The position numbers and the translations under genes were made by a program. Under the pieces are notes generated by a model. The model was not told where the DNA came from, made no database searches, and worked only from the letters and a program-made list of their open reading frames with translations. A stretch of 5,190 bases of DNA from Marinilabiliales bacterium (GTDB lineage Bacteria > Bacteroidota > Bacteroidia > Bacteroidales > UBA12077), in contig PKTC01000088.1 of assembly GCA_002869305.1 (NCBI GenBank), positions 1-5,190 of the forward strand, in the 5' to 3' direction. Shown piece after piece: positions 1-5,190 of the stretch (its first letter is position 1; the number at the start of each line of letters is the position of its first letter).

Positions 1-489
1 AAACTCACCCAAGCTGCGTGCGAAGGCCAACACTCCACCACTTAATATTCCAGGGAATGCCAAAGGCAAATAAACTTTAAAAAAAGTTCCTAATTTAGAT
101 GCTCCTAAAGAGCTGGAAGCTTTTTCATAATTGGGATCAACCAATTCGAAAGCTGATTTGGTATTTCGCACTGCCAAAGGCAGCGAAACCACAACAGATG
201 CAATAATTAAAGCTGCAAAATTGAATGCCAGTTTAATACCCAAGGTTTCATAAAGCCAACTTCCAATAATTCCGTTTCTTCCTAAAATCATTAGTAAAAG
301 ATAACCGGTTACAACTGGAGGTGCAACCAGTGGAATATTAACCAATCCTTCAACTAAAAACTTCCCAATAAAGTTCCTTCGAGCCAATATCCAGCCTAAC
401 CAAACTGCCAAAGGCAGAGTTAGTAAAGTGCTTGTAAAAGCAACCTTTAAGGTGAGTAAAATGACTGATATTTCTTCCGCTGTAAACAT
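1..489 (-). CDS. modB: Molybdate ABC transporter permease ModB, 3'-truncated by window edge
   Basis: This is the inner-membrane permease of a molybdate (possibly tungstate) importer; it forms the channel between the binding protein ModA and the ATPase ModC. The 163 visible codons start at ATG 489-487 and run off the left edge in frame. ModB proteins are usually about 220-230 residues, so roughly 60 are missing. Hydrophobic segments lie near residues 7-35, 49-69 and 88-107. Family hallmarks visible are PLVAPPVVTGYLLL (53-66), the GRNGIIG loop (70-76), and the EAA loop that contacts the ATPase, with E122, A124, G129 and L141-P142, followed by LAFARSLGEF (154-163). The start is one base after the modA stop (TAACATG), so the two are very likely cotranscribed and translationally coupled. 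No Shine-Dalgarno is seen. The ATPase modC, or a ModBC fusion, should lie just outside the window. Molybdate versus tungstate cannot be told from the permease. Confidence 0.93.
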   Translation of the reverse strand, partial: MFTAEEISVILLTLKVAFTSTLLTLPLAVWLGWILARRNFIGKFLVEGLVNIPLVAPPVVTGYLLLMILGRNGIIGSWLYETLGIKLAFNFAALIIASVVVSLPLAVRNTKSAFELVDPNYEKASSSLGASKLGTFFKVYLPLAFPGILSGGVLAFARSLGEF

Positions 490-490
490 G

Positions 491-1300
491 TTAAAATGAT
501 TGAGGTGTTAAAGCTAAAGTATCTAGTTTGTTCGTTATAAATCCATATTTGGCAAATATATTTTTTGCACGATTACTTTTAAAGTATTGATATATTTTTT
601 TTGATAGATCCGTTTCCTTGATTAAAACCATGTAAAACTGAATAGGAGAGTAGAGCTTCTGTGGAATTTCGTAGGCAATTTTAACTTTATTTGACTTTAA
701 AGCTTCGGAGTAATACACAATGGCCCAATCGCATTCGCCTAGTTCAACATAATGCACAACCGAAGTAACATCCTTAGCTAATATGATTTTATGTCTGATT
801 TTATCAAACCAATGTAGTGAATCCAAGGCTTGCTTGGCATATTTTCCAGCTGGAACATATTGAGGTTCTCCAATCGAAATATTATTAGAGATAGTAGATC
901 TAATGTCAAATTGTTTTGAAAAGTCTAATTCCAGTTTTTTACCAATGGGGCAGATGACTACAAGTTTATTTCCAGCAATTTCACTGATTGAATTTTCTAA
1001 GATTAATTCATTATCACTTAAAAAGTCAATCCATTGCTTATTTGCTGATATAAAAATATCAGCTTGAGCACCCGCTTGAATTTGTCGGGCTAGAGAACCA
1101 GAAGCAGCATAATTCTTTTCAATGTTCAAATTATAATGACTAATTATTGAGTCACATATTTCGTTGCAATGGAGCATGGTTCCAGCTGCAGCAAATAAAC
1201 TTATATCTTGTTTTAGATTTTGATTGCATGAACTTGCAAAACCAATTATAGGAATAATAATCAGATAAAAATTATGCTTTATGTTTATTCTATACTTCAC
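491..1300 (-). CDS. modA: Molybdate-binding lipoprotein ModA
   Basis: This is the periplasmic, probably lipid-anchored binding protein that delivers molybdate or tungstate to ModB. The N-terminus has a basic patch, a hydrophobic stretch and GFASSC, with the likely lipidated Cys at residue 26 (numbering from the TTG codon at 1303-1301). The lipobox is non-ideal because Ala is at -3. ModA motifs follow: ISLFAAAG (34-41), AASGSLARQIQAGAQADIFISA (66-87, a near copy of the enterobacterial segment), GEPQYVPAGKYAKQAL (145-160), KDVTSVV (177-183), AIVYYSEA (194-201) and the C-terminal IFAKYGF. By comparison with E. coli ModA, S68, A152, V179 and Y197 line the anion pocket, but the usual first serine (AASL) is Gly41. 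No ATG is near the 5' end. The frame offers TTG (1303) and, directly after, GTG (1300). I chose GTG because it gives MKYRIN and is the commoner alternative start. It is followed one base later by modB. Confidence 0.92.
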   Translation of the reverse strand: MKYRINIKHNFYLIIIPIIGFASSCNQNLKQDISLFAAAGTMLHCNEICDSIISHYNLNIEKNYAASGSLARQIQAGAQADIFISANKQWIDFLSDNELILENSISEIAGNKLVVICPIGKKLELDFSKQFDIRSTISNNISIGEPQYVPAGKYAKQALDSLHWFDKIRHKIILAKDVTSVVHYVELGECDWAIVYYSEALKSNKVKIAYEIPQKLYSPIQFYMVLIKETDLSKKIYQYFKSNRAKNIFAKYGFITNKLDTLALTPQSF

Positions 1301-1416
1301 CAATTAGTAATGATTTGCGATCAGCATAAAATTACAAAAAATAACTTAGGAAGTTGATTATTAGTAATTATTAGATGCTTATTCTGACTTTAAAAAATAA
1401 AACTTCATAATTTTCT

Positions 1417-1435
1417 TTTTGATTATAAATCAAAA
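1417..1435. promoter_or_regulatory. Perfect 8-bp inverted repeat upstream of modA (candidate operator)
   Basis: TTTTGATT-ATA-AATCAAAA is a perfect 8+8 inverted repeat with a 3-base spacer, centred about 126 bases upstream of the modA start and on the modA side of the dnaA terminator. Its core has the FNR/CRP-family half-sites TTGAT and ATCAA, but separated by five bases where the classic FNR site has four. It contains no ModE-type (TATAT...ATATA) motif. Such symmetry can occur by chance in AT-rich DNA, so an operator role is inferred, not shown. Confidence 0.35.
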
Positions 1436-1463
1436 TGCAAAAACAAAAATTATTCTGTGCGCA

Positions 1464-1494
1464 ATAAAAAAAGGCTCCTAATCAAGGAGCCTTT
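1464..1494 (-). terminator. Rho-independent terminator of dnaA
   Basis: On the minus strand the hairpin has a 9-bp stem, AAAGGCTCC (1494-1486) pairing with GGAGCCTTT (1478-1470). The loop is seven bases (1485-1479). Seven T in the transcript sense (1472-1466) overlap and follow the stem. It lies 25 bases past the dnaA stop, so it should end the dnaA transcript and insulate modA, which therefore needs its own promoter in the 1304-1463 gap. The opposite strand has only three T after the stem, so it acts in one direction. Confidence 0.88.
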
Positions 1495-1503
1495 CAAATA
1501 CTT

Positions 1504-1516
1504 CTGCCTAAGGCAG
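1504..1516. repeat. Short inverted repeat between dnaA stop and terminator
   Basis: CTGCC-TAA-GGCAG is a 5-bp GC-rich inverted repeat with a 3-base loop, two bases past the dnaA stop codon and nine bases before the terminator hairpin. It has no T-tract of its own. It could be a small 3'-UTR hairpin protecting the mRNA end, or chance. Very similar 13-mers (CTGCCAAAGGCAG) occur twice inside modB. Confidence 0.3.
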
Positions 1517-1518
1517 TC

Positions 1519-2952
1519 TTAAACTTTTAATTTCTTTTCAATGGATTCAATCTGTCCTTTAAATCGCTTGTCGGTATCCATTAAGTTATTAACTGTTTTG
1601 CAGGCATGTAGAACAGTAGCATGATCTTTCCCTCCAATCAATGCACCTATTGATGCTAAAGACGATTTTGTCATGGTTTTAGAGAAATACATGGCTATTT
1701 GTCGTGCTTGTACTATTTCTCTTTTTCTTGTTTTAGATTGAAGTAAATCAGGCGACAGGCTGAAATAATCGCATACAACCTTTTGTATATAATCTACAGA
1801 GATTTCTTTTTTTGAGTTTTTAACTAATCTGTCGATCATTTGTTTTGCCAACTCAAGTGTAATCTCTTTTTTATTTAAAGTAGATTGGGCTAACAATGAG
1901 ATCAAAGCTCCTTCCAACTCACGAATATTTGATGTAATATGAGAAGCAATATAATCAATTACTTCATCAGACATATCGATACCATCGTGGTATATTTTTT
2001 GACGTAAAATTGCAATTCTGGTCTCGTAATCAGGAGCTTGTAAATCAGCTGATAAACCCCATTTAAATCTTGATAATAAACGCTGTTCCATTCCTTGCAT
2101 TTCAACAGGCGCCTTATCAGATGTTAGAATAAGTTGTTTGCCAGATTGATGTAAATGATTAAATATATGGAAGAAAATGTCCTGAGTTTTTTCCTTACCT
2201 GCAAATTCATGAACATCATCAATTATTAATACATCAATCATTTGATAAAAATGCAGAAAATCATTTTTGTTATTATTTCTAACAGACTCAACAAATTGTG
2301 TCTGAAATTTATTAGCATTTACGTATAATACAGTTTTTTCTGGAAACTTTTCTTTAACCTTAATACCAATTGCCTGCGATAAATGAGTTTTTCCTAAACC
2401 AGAATCACCATATAAAAACAATGGATTAAAAGCAGTACCACCAGGATTATCACCAACAGCATCTCCTGCTGATCTTGCCAACCTGTTGCATTCTCCTTCT
2501 ACAAAATTTGTAAAATTATTGTCAGGGTTCAATCTGGGGTCAACATGCAATTTTTTAATTCCAGGAATAATGAATGGATTTTTTATAGATTTTTCCTCAG
2601 AGCTCATTGGAACAGTAACCGGTTTATTGGTTAATTCAGCTTTGTAATTTGTTGGAAACTTAACCGTAAAAGGTTTATTATTAGAATAAATACTGTTTTC
2701 CATTACAACACTATACTCTAATTTGGCAGTTTCACCCAATTCTTTACGTAAGGTCTTTCTAAGAATATCTATATATTGTTCTTCAAGATATTCATAAAAA
2801 AAAGGACTTGGAACCTGAATTGTTAATACGTTTTCTTCTAACTTAAGCGGAACAATTGGCTCAAACCAGGTTCTAAAACTTATTGAAGGTACGTTGTCTT
2901 TGATAATTTTTAGGCAATTGCTCCAGATTTCTTGATAGTTATTGTTATCCAT
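1519..2952 (-). CDS. dnaA: Chromosomal replication initiator protein DnaA
   Basis: DnaA is the AAA+ initiator that binds DnaA boxes at the origin, oligomerises with ATP, melts the duplex and helps load the helicase. The 477-residue length is typical for this phylum. Domain I spans residues 1-85 (IWSNCLKIIKDNVPSISFRTWF at its start). A variable linker (about 86-125) follows, then the NPFIIPGIKKL motif (125-135). The AAA+ domain has Walker A GDSGLGKT (182-189), Walker B VLIIDDVHEF (241-250), sensor I LTSD (276-279), the arginine-finger box RLLSRF (291-296) and sensor II NIRELEGAL (342-350). Domain IV carries the DNA-binding signature GGKDHATVLHACKTV (440-454). All key residues are present. The ATG at 2952-2950 gives the usual short leader MDNNNYQEIW. 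No strong ribosome binding site is seen. The gene stands alone: dnaN is not adjacent, its 3' end has its own terminator, and its 5' gap is 339 bases. Confidence 0.99.
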   Translation of the reverse strand: MDNNNYQEIWSNCLKIIKDNVPSISFRTWFEPIVPLKLEENVLTIQVPSPFFYEYLEEQYIDILRKTLRKELGETAKLEYSVVMENSIYSNNKPFTVKFPTNYKAELTNKPVTVPMSSEEKSIKNPFIIPGIKKLHVDPRLNPDNNFTNFVEGECNRLARSAGDAVGDNPGGTAFNPLFLYGDSGLGKTHLSQAIGIKVKEKFPEKTVLYVNANKFQTQFVESVRNNNKNDFLHFYQMIDVLIIDDVHEFAGKEKTQDIFFHIFNHLHQSGKQLILTSDKAPVEMQGMEQRLLSRFKWGLSADLQAPDYETRIAILRQKIYHDGIDMSDEVIDYIASHITSNIRELEGALISLLAQSTLNKKEITLELAKQMIDRLVKNSKKEISVDYIQKVVCDYFSLSPDLLQSKTRKREIVQARQIAMYFSKTMTKSSLASIGALIGGKDHATVLHACKTVNNLMDTDKRFKGQIESIEKKLKV

Positions 2953-3000
2953 TTAACTCACAAACATTTAAAATTTTCCACTAATTTCTTAATTGCTCTA

Positions 3001-3010
3001 ACAAATTTGT
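3001..3010. promoter_or_regulatory. 10-bp palindrome upstream of dnaA
   Basis: ACAAATTTGT is a perfect 10-bp palindrome centred about 53 bases upstream of the dnaA start, directly next to the long A/T tracts. Its position suits an operator or promoter element for dnaA, but in DNA this AT-rich a 10-bp palindrome is only weak evidence. It does not match a DnaA box. Confidence 0.2.
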
Positions 3011-3162
3011 GAAAAAAAAAAGTAAAAAAAAATTCAAAAAGAGTTGTTTTTTTAGAAAAACATATATGGTATTTTATTTCAGTCGTTTAAAATTAAAATT
3101 CTTTTCAAAAAAACGTAACTACATGAATATCAAGCAAAAACAAATAAAAATGTTAATTGATT

Positions 3163-3190
3163 GTTAATTAAATATTTAATAATAATTAAC
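3163..3190. repeat. 8-bp inverted repeat within a TTAATT motif cluster
   Basis: GTTAATTA (3163-3170) is mirrored by TAATTAAC (3183-3190) across a 12-base AT-only spacer. A further GTTAATT precedes it at 3152-3158 and a TTAATTAA follows at 3202-3209. The hairpin would be pure A/T apart from one G-C pair, so a binding-site array or a melting-prone segment is likelier than an RNA structure. Confidence 0.35.
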
Positions 3191-3291
3191 TATAAAATAA
3201 TTTAATTAAGGCAGTAATTCTTTTTAAAATTGAGTGAAATTTCAAAATTTAGATTTATTCTTAATCAAAAAAAGGACATCAAAATATTTTA

Positions 3292-4221
3292 TTATTTCTC
3301 TTTTTTTCCAAATAAAGAGAAATGAACATATCTTTTAGGATTTTCATTTAAATCAATTACCAAGCTGTCTAAATCCGCAGCGAGATTATTCAGATTAGTA
3401 TATAATGAGTCATTGTTAACAAGCATTCCAATAGTGCCTTCTCCATTATTGATCTTATAAGATATTTCGCTAAATTCAGCTAAAGTTTTATTTGCATTTA
3501 AAATTGTTGATTTAATATTTGCCTGATCAAGAGAATCACTAATACTAGAAAAGTTGGCTAGAATGTTAGTAATTTGTTCATTATTATTTTTTAGATTACC
3601 AGATATTGATTCTACATTATTAAGAATTGTTGCAAGTTTTGAATTCTTTGAATCAAGAAGCAAAGTCATCTCAGTTGTTATTGTATTTAGATTATCCAAT
3701 GAGCTTCTTATATCTTCCTTTCTTTGATTATCAAAAATTTCCAGAACTGAATCTATTGAAACCAATAGATTTTCAATTTTATTTTTCACAGGAATTAGTT
3801 CCTCCGATAAGCTGCTTACTAAATCTTGCTCAAGTACTCCTATAATAGTATCGCCACTAGAGTAATAATCTTTGTGATTACTTAGATTCAACTTTATGGC
3901 TTTTCCTGCAATTAATGTGGCAGGGTAAATAATTGCTTGTGTATTAACCGGAAGATCAATCTTTTCTTCAACAGAGAATTTGACAATTATCTGATCTTGT
4001 TTCTTGCCTAGTAATTTTATTGTTTCTACTACTCCAACTTTAAATCCACTTACATAAACAGGACTAGCTTCTTCTAAACCATCAATATTGTTATAAATAG
4101 CATAATAAGTATCACTTGTAGATAAAATATTTTTTCCTTTTAAAAAGTTAAAGCCCCAGATGAAGCATACAATAATTATAATTGCTACAATACCAATTTT
4201 TGTTTCTTTATTTAATTTCAT
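3292..4221 (-). CDS. MCE/MlaD family lipid-transport protein
   Basis: This 309-residue protein belongs to the MlaD/MCE family, the substrate-binding subunits of ABC systems that move phospholipids or other lipids between inner and outer membranes. One N-terminal membrane anchor (about 9-27, GIVAIIIIVCFIWGFNFL) holds it in the inner membrane with the rest in the periplasm. The single MCE domain covers about 37-115 and shows YYAIYNNIDGLEEASPVYVSG (39-59), VGVVETIKL, LPVNTQAIIYPATLIAGKAIKL and the acidic GDTI turn. Residues 125-250 look helical and coiled-coil-like (repeated Leu/Ile with Asn/Ser/Glu), as in MCE proteins that build tubes or bundles. The C-terminus carries GEGTIG (260-265), NNDSLYTNL and NPKRYVHFSLFGKK (294-307), a tail I recognise from Bacteroidota homologues. 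The start is ATG 4221-4219, 19 bases after the amidase stop, so the two probably share an operon. No MlaE/MlaF partners are in the window; the lipid carried is unknown. Confidence 0.9.
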   Translation of the reverse strand: MKLNKETKIGIVAIIIIVCFIWGFNFLKGKNILSTSDTYYAIYNNIDGLEEASPVYVSGFKVGVVETIKLLGKKQDQIIVKFSVEEKIDLPVNTQAIIYPATLIAGKAIKLNLSNHKDYYSSGDTIIGVLEQDLVSSLSEELIPVKNKIENLLVSIDSVLEIFDNQRKEDIRSSLDNLNTITTEMTLLLDSKNSKLATILNNVESISGNLKNNNEQITNILANFSSISDSLDQANIKSTILNANKTLAEFSEISYKINNGEGTIGMLVNNDSLYTNLNNLAADLDSLVIDLNENPKRYVHFSLFGKKEK

Positions 4222-4240
4222 GACTAGATTTCTAAAAGAT

Positions 4241-5190
4241 TTACATTTTTATTCTATTTAATGCTTCGTTTATTGGAACTAAATTGAGGTTTTCATCAAT
4301 TGCAATAATAAAAGCATCAGGGAATGTTTGCTCTACAATTTTTTTATATTCTACAATTTTTTCAAAACTTGAAGTCGATCCTACAGTATATTTATAGTAA
4401 TTGTCGAATTTGAATTCTTCAACATTTTCAAATCCTTTAAAAAAATCAGAGTGTACCGGAATAGAATTAGATGAAGATGCTATTTGAACTTTAAAATGTA
4501 CTTTACTGCTAGATGTATCTGCGTAGTAATTTGATTCAATAATTTCTTCACTTTGTTTAATTAGACTGGAATCTATTTTAGCGACAAACTGACTTTTAGC
4601 GTCAATGCTTGCTTTATAGTTTTTAAAAGCTCTGTAAATTGCAGATGCTATATATTCCTGACCAGCACTGCTCATTAGGTATCTTTCTTCCTGAGGGTTT
4701 GTAAGAAAACCTGCTTCAACTAAAACGCTAGGCATGGTCGTTTTCCACAATACTAAGAATCCTGCTTGTTTAACGCCTCTGCTTTTTCTTAAAGCTCTAT
4801 TTTTAAACTCATGTTCAACATGCGATGCGTAATTAAGGCTTTGCTCTAAATAAGTGTTTTGTAAAAACGAAAATATAATATACGACTCGGCAGAACTAGG
4901 GTCGAATCCTTCGTATTTTGTGGAGTAATCTTCCTCAAACAAAATTGCGGAGTTTTCAATCTTTGCAACTTCAAGGTTGCCATCTGTTTTGTGCAATCCC
5001 ATAGCATAGGTCTCTGTTCCATATGCTTTAGTATTTAGATTACCATTTAAATGTATTGAGATAAATAAATCAGCTTTATTTTTATTTGCAATTTGTGCTC
5101 TCTCGTCTAATGGAATAAATACATCTTTGGTGCGTGTATAAATCACTTTTACATCAGGAATATTTTCTTCAATGTATGTTCCCAATTTTA
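4241..5190 (-). CDS. N-acetylmuramoyl-L-alanine amidase (Amidase_3, AmiC-like) with C-terminal SPOR-like domain, 5'-truncated
   Basis: This zinc amidase cleaves the bond between N-acetylmuramic acid and the stem peptide, and typically acts in the periplasm in septal splitting and wall turnover. The frame is open to the right edge. The TTG at 5185-5183 is an internal Leu (KLGTYIEENIPDVKVIYTR matches the middle of the fold), so the signal peptide and the first zinc-binding His/Glu (DPGHGG part) lie outside. Counting from that Leu, visible motifs are VIYTRTKDVFIPLDERAQIAN (14-34), ADLFISIHLNG (38-48, with zinc ligand H45) and PSVLVEAGFLTN (152-163, with catalytic E157). A long insert (about 52-135) separates them, as is common in Bacteroidota homologues. 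Residues about 229-300 form a SPOR-like domain (FKVQIASS, YYKYTVGSTSSF, FPDAFIIAIDENLNLVPINEAL), which in this family binds denuded glycan strands at the septum. The stop at 4243-4241 lies 19 bases before mce. Confidence 0.93.
   Translation of the reverse strand, partial: KLGTYIEENIPDVKVIYTRTKDVFIPLDERAQIANKNKADLFISIHLNGNLNTKAYGTETYAMGLHKTDGNLEVAKIENSAILFEEDYSTKYEGFDPSSAESYIIFSFLQNTYLEQSLNYASHVEHEFKNRALRKSRGVKQAGFLVLWKTTMPSVLVEAGFLTNPQEERYLMSSAGQEYIASAIYRAFKNYKASIDAKSQFVAKIDSSLIKQSEEIIESNYYADTSSSKVHFKVQIASSSNSIPVHSDFFKGFENVEEFKFDNYYKYTVGSTSSFEKIVEYKKIVEQTFPDAFIIAIDENLNLVPINEALNRIKM

Larger units (their letters stand above)
2953..3291. other. AT-rich gene-free region between mce and dnaA (dnaA promoter region)
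   Basis: No plausible ORF, tRNA or structured RNA is visible in these 339 bases. On the dnaA strand it holds a T9-AC-T10 double tract (3032-3012), a perfect palindrome ACAAATTTGT (3001-3010), the 8-bp CATATATG (3061-3068), and a group of TTAATT motifs between 3152 and 3209. The dnaA promoter must lie here, or read-through from mce must serve. The best match to the Bacteroidota -7 element (TAnnTTTG) is AATGTTTG at 2968-2961, only eight bases from the start codon and without a matching -33 TTG, so I do not call it. Matches to the DnaA box TTATCCACA reach at most 7 of 9 (for example TTTTCCACT near 2975), too weak to claim an origin. The mce end shows only A/T pairing (AAAATATTTT, 3281-3290) before an A7 run (3267-3273), so termination of the envelope operon here is uncertain. 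Confidence 0.6.

Noticed and set aside
1304..1463. Molybdenum-cofactor riboswitch upstream of modA
   Set aside because: The gap is A/T-rich with no GC-containing multi-helix architecture; only the simple inverted repeat at 1417-1435 is seen.
2961..2968. Bacteroidota -7 promoter element for dnaA (AATGTTTG on the minus strand)
   Set aside because: It lacks the first T of TAnnTTTG, has no TTG at the right distance upstream, and would leave a leader of only a few bases.
3267..3290. Intrinsic terminator after mce
   Set aside because: The only pairing is the A/T-only AAAATATTTT, and seven bases separate it from the T-run in transcript sense; too weak to call.
2953..3291. Chromosome origin (oriC) next to dnaA
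   Set aside because: AT-rich DNA and repeats invite the idea, but no DnaA box better than 7 of 9 was found and there is no cluster of them; dnaN and other origin-linked genes are absent.
3627..3845. 72-codon open frame on the plus strand within mce
   Set aside because: It is antisense to the well-supported MCE coding sequence, has no recognisable domain and no start signal; it is a shadow of the real gene.
5183..5185. TTG as the start codon of the amidase
   Set aside because: The frame stays open to the window edge and the TTG falls inside the conserved Amidase_3 fold, after the zinc-binding first motif, so it is an internal Leu of a truncated gene.
1..5190. Defence system, mobile element, CRISPR array or novel gene cluster
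   Set aside because: All coding capacity is taken by five genes of well-known families in the same orientation; no transposase, integrase, direct-repeat array, terminal repeats or unassigned ORF was seen.

Overview
The window reads as ordinary chromosomal DNA from a low-GC member of the Bacteroidota. This rests on the DnaA sequence (the linker motif NPFIIPGIKKL and the NPGGTAFNPL lead-in to Walker A), on an MCE protein ending in a conserved NPKRYVHFSLFGKK-type tail, on strongly AT-rich intergenic DNA, and on the lack of recognisable Shine-Dalgarno sequences before the starts. A placement in or near the Bacteroidales/Marinilabiliales is a guess. All five genes lie on the minus strand, so transcription runs from high to low coordinates.

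Layout in transcription order: a 5'-truncated N-acetylmuramoyl-L-alanine amidase with a C-terminal SPOR-like domain (5190-4241) is followed after 19 bases by an MCE/MlaD-like lipid-transport protein (4221-3292), probably in one envelope operon. A gene-free, AT-rich stretch (3291-2953) then leads into dnaA (2952-1519), which ends at a clear intrinsic terminator (about 1494-1464). After a 160-base gap containing a near-perfect FNR-like inverted repeat come modA (1300-491) and modB (489 to the left edge), one base apart. These form the start of a molybdate ABC importer whose ATPase is presumably beyond the edge.

Functionally there are three unrelated units: envelope maintenance (peptidoglycan cleavage plus lipid transport), initiation of chromosome replication, and molybdate/tungstate uptake. 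No RNA genes, mobile elements, CRISPR arrays or phage genes were seen. I found no convincing undescribed system. The points most worth a second look are a glycine in place of the usual anion-binding serine in ModA, the inverted repeat upstream of modA, the absence of good DnaA boxes around dnaA, and clustered TTAATT motifs in the dnaA-mce gap.
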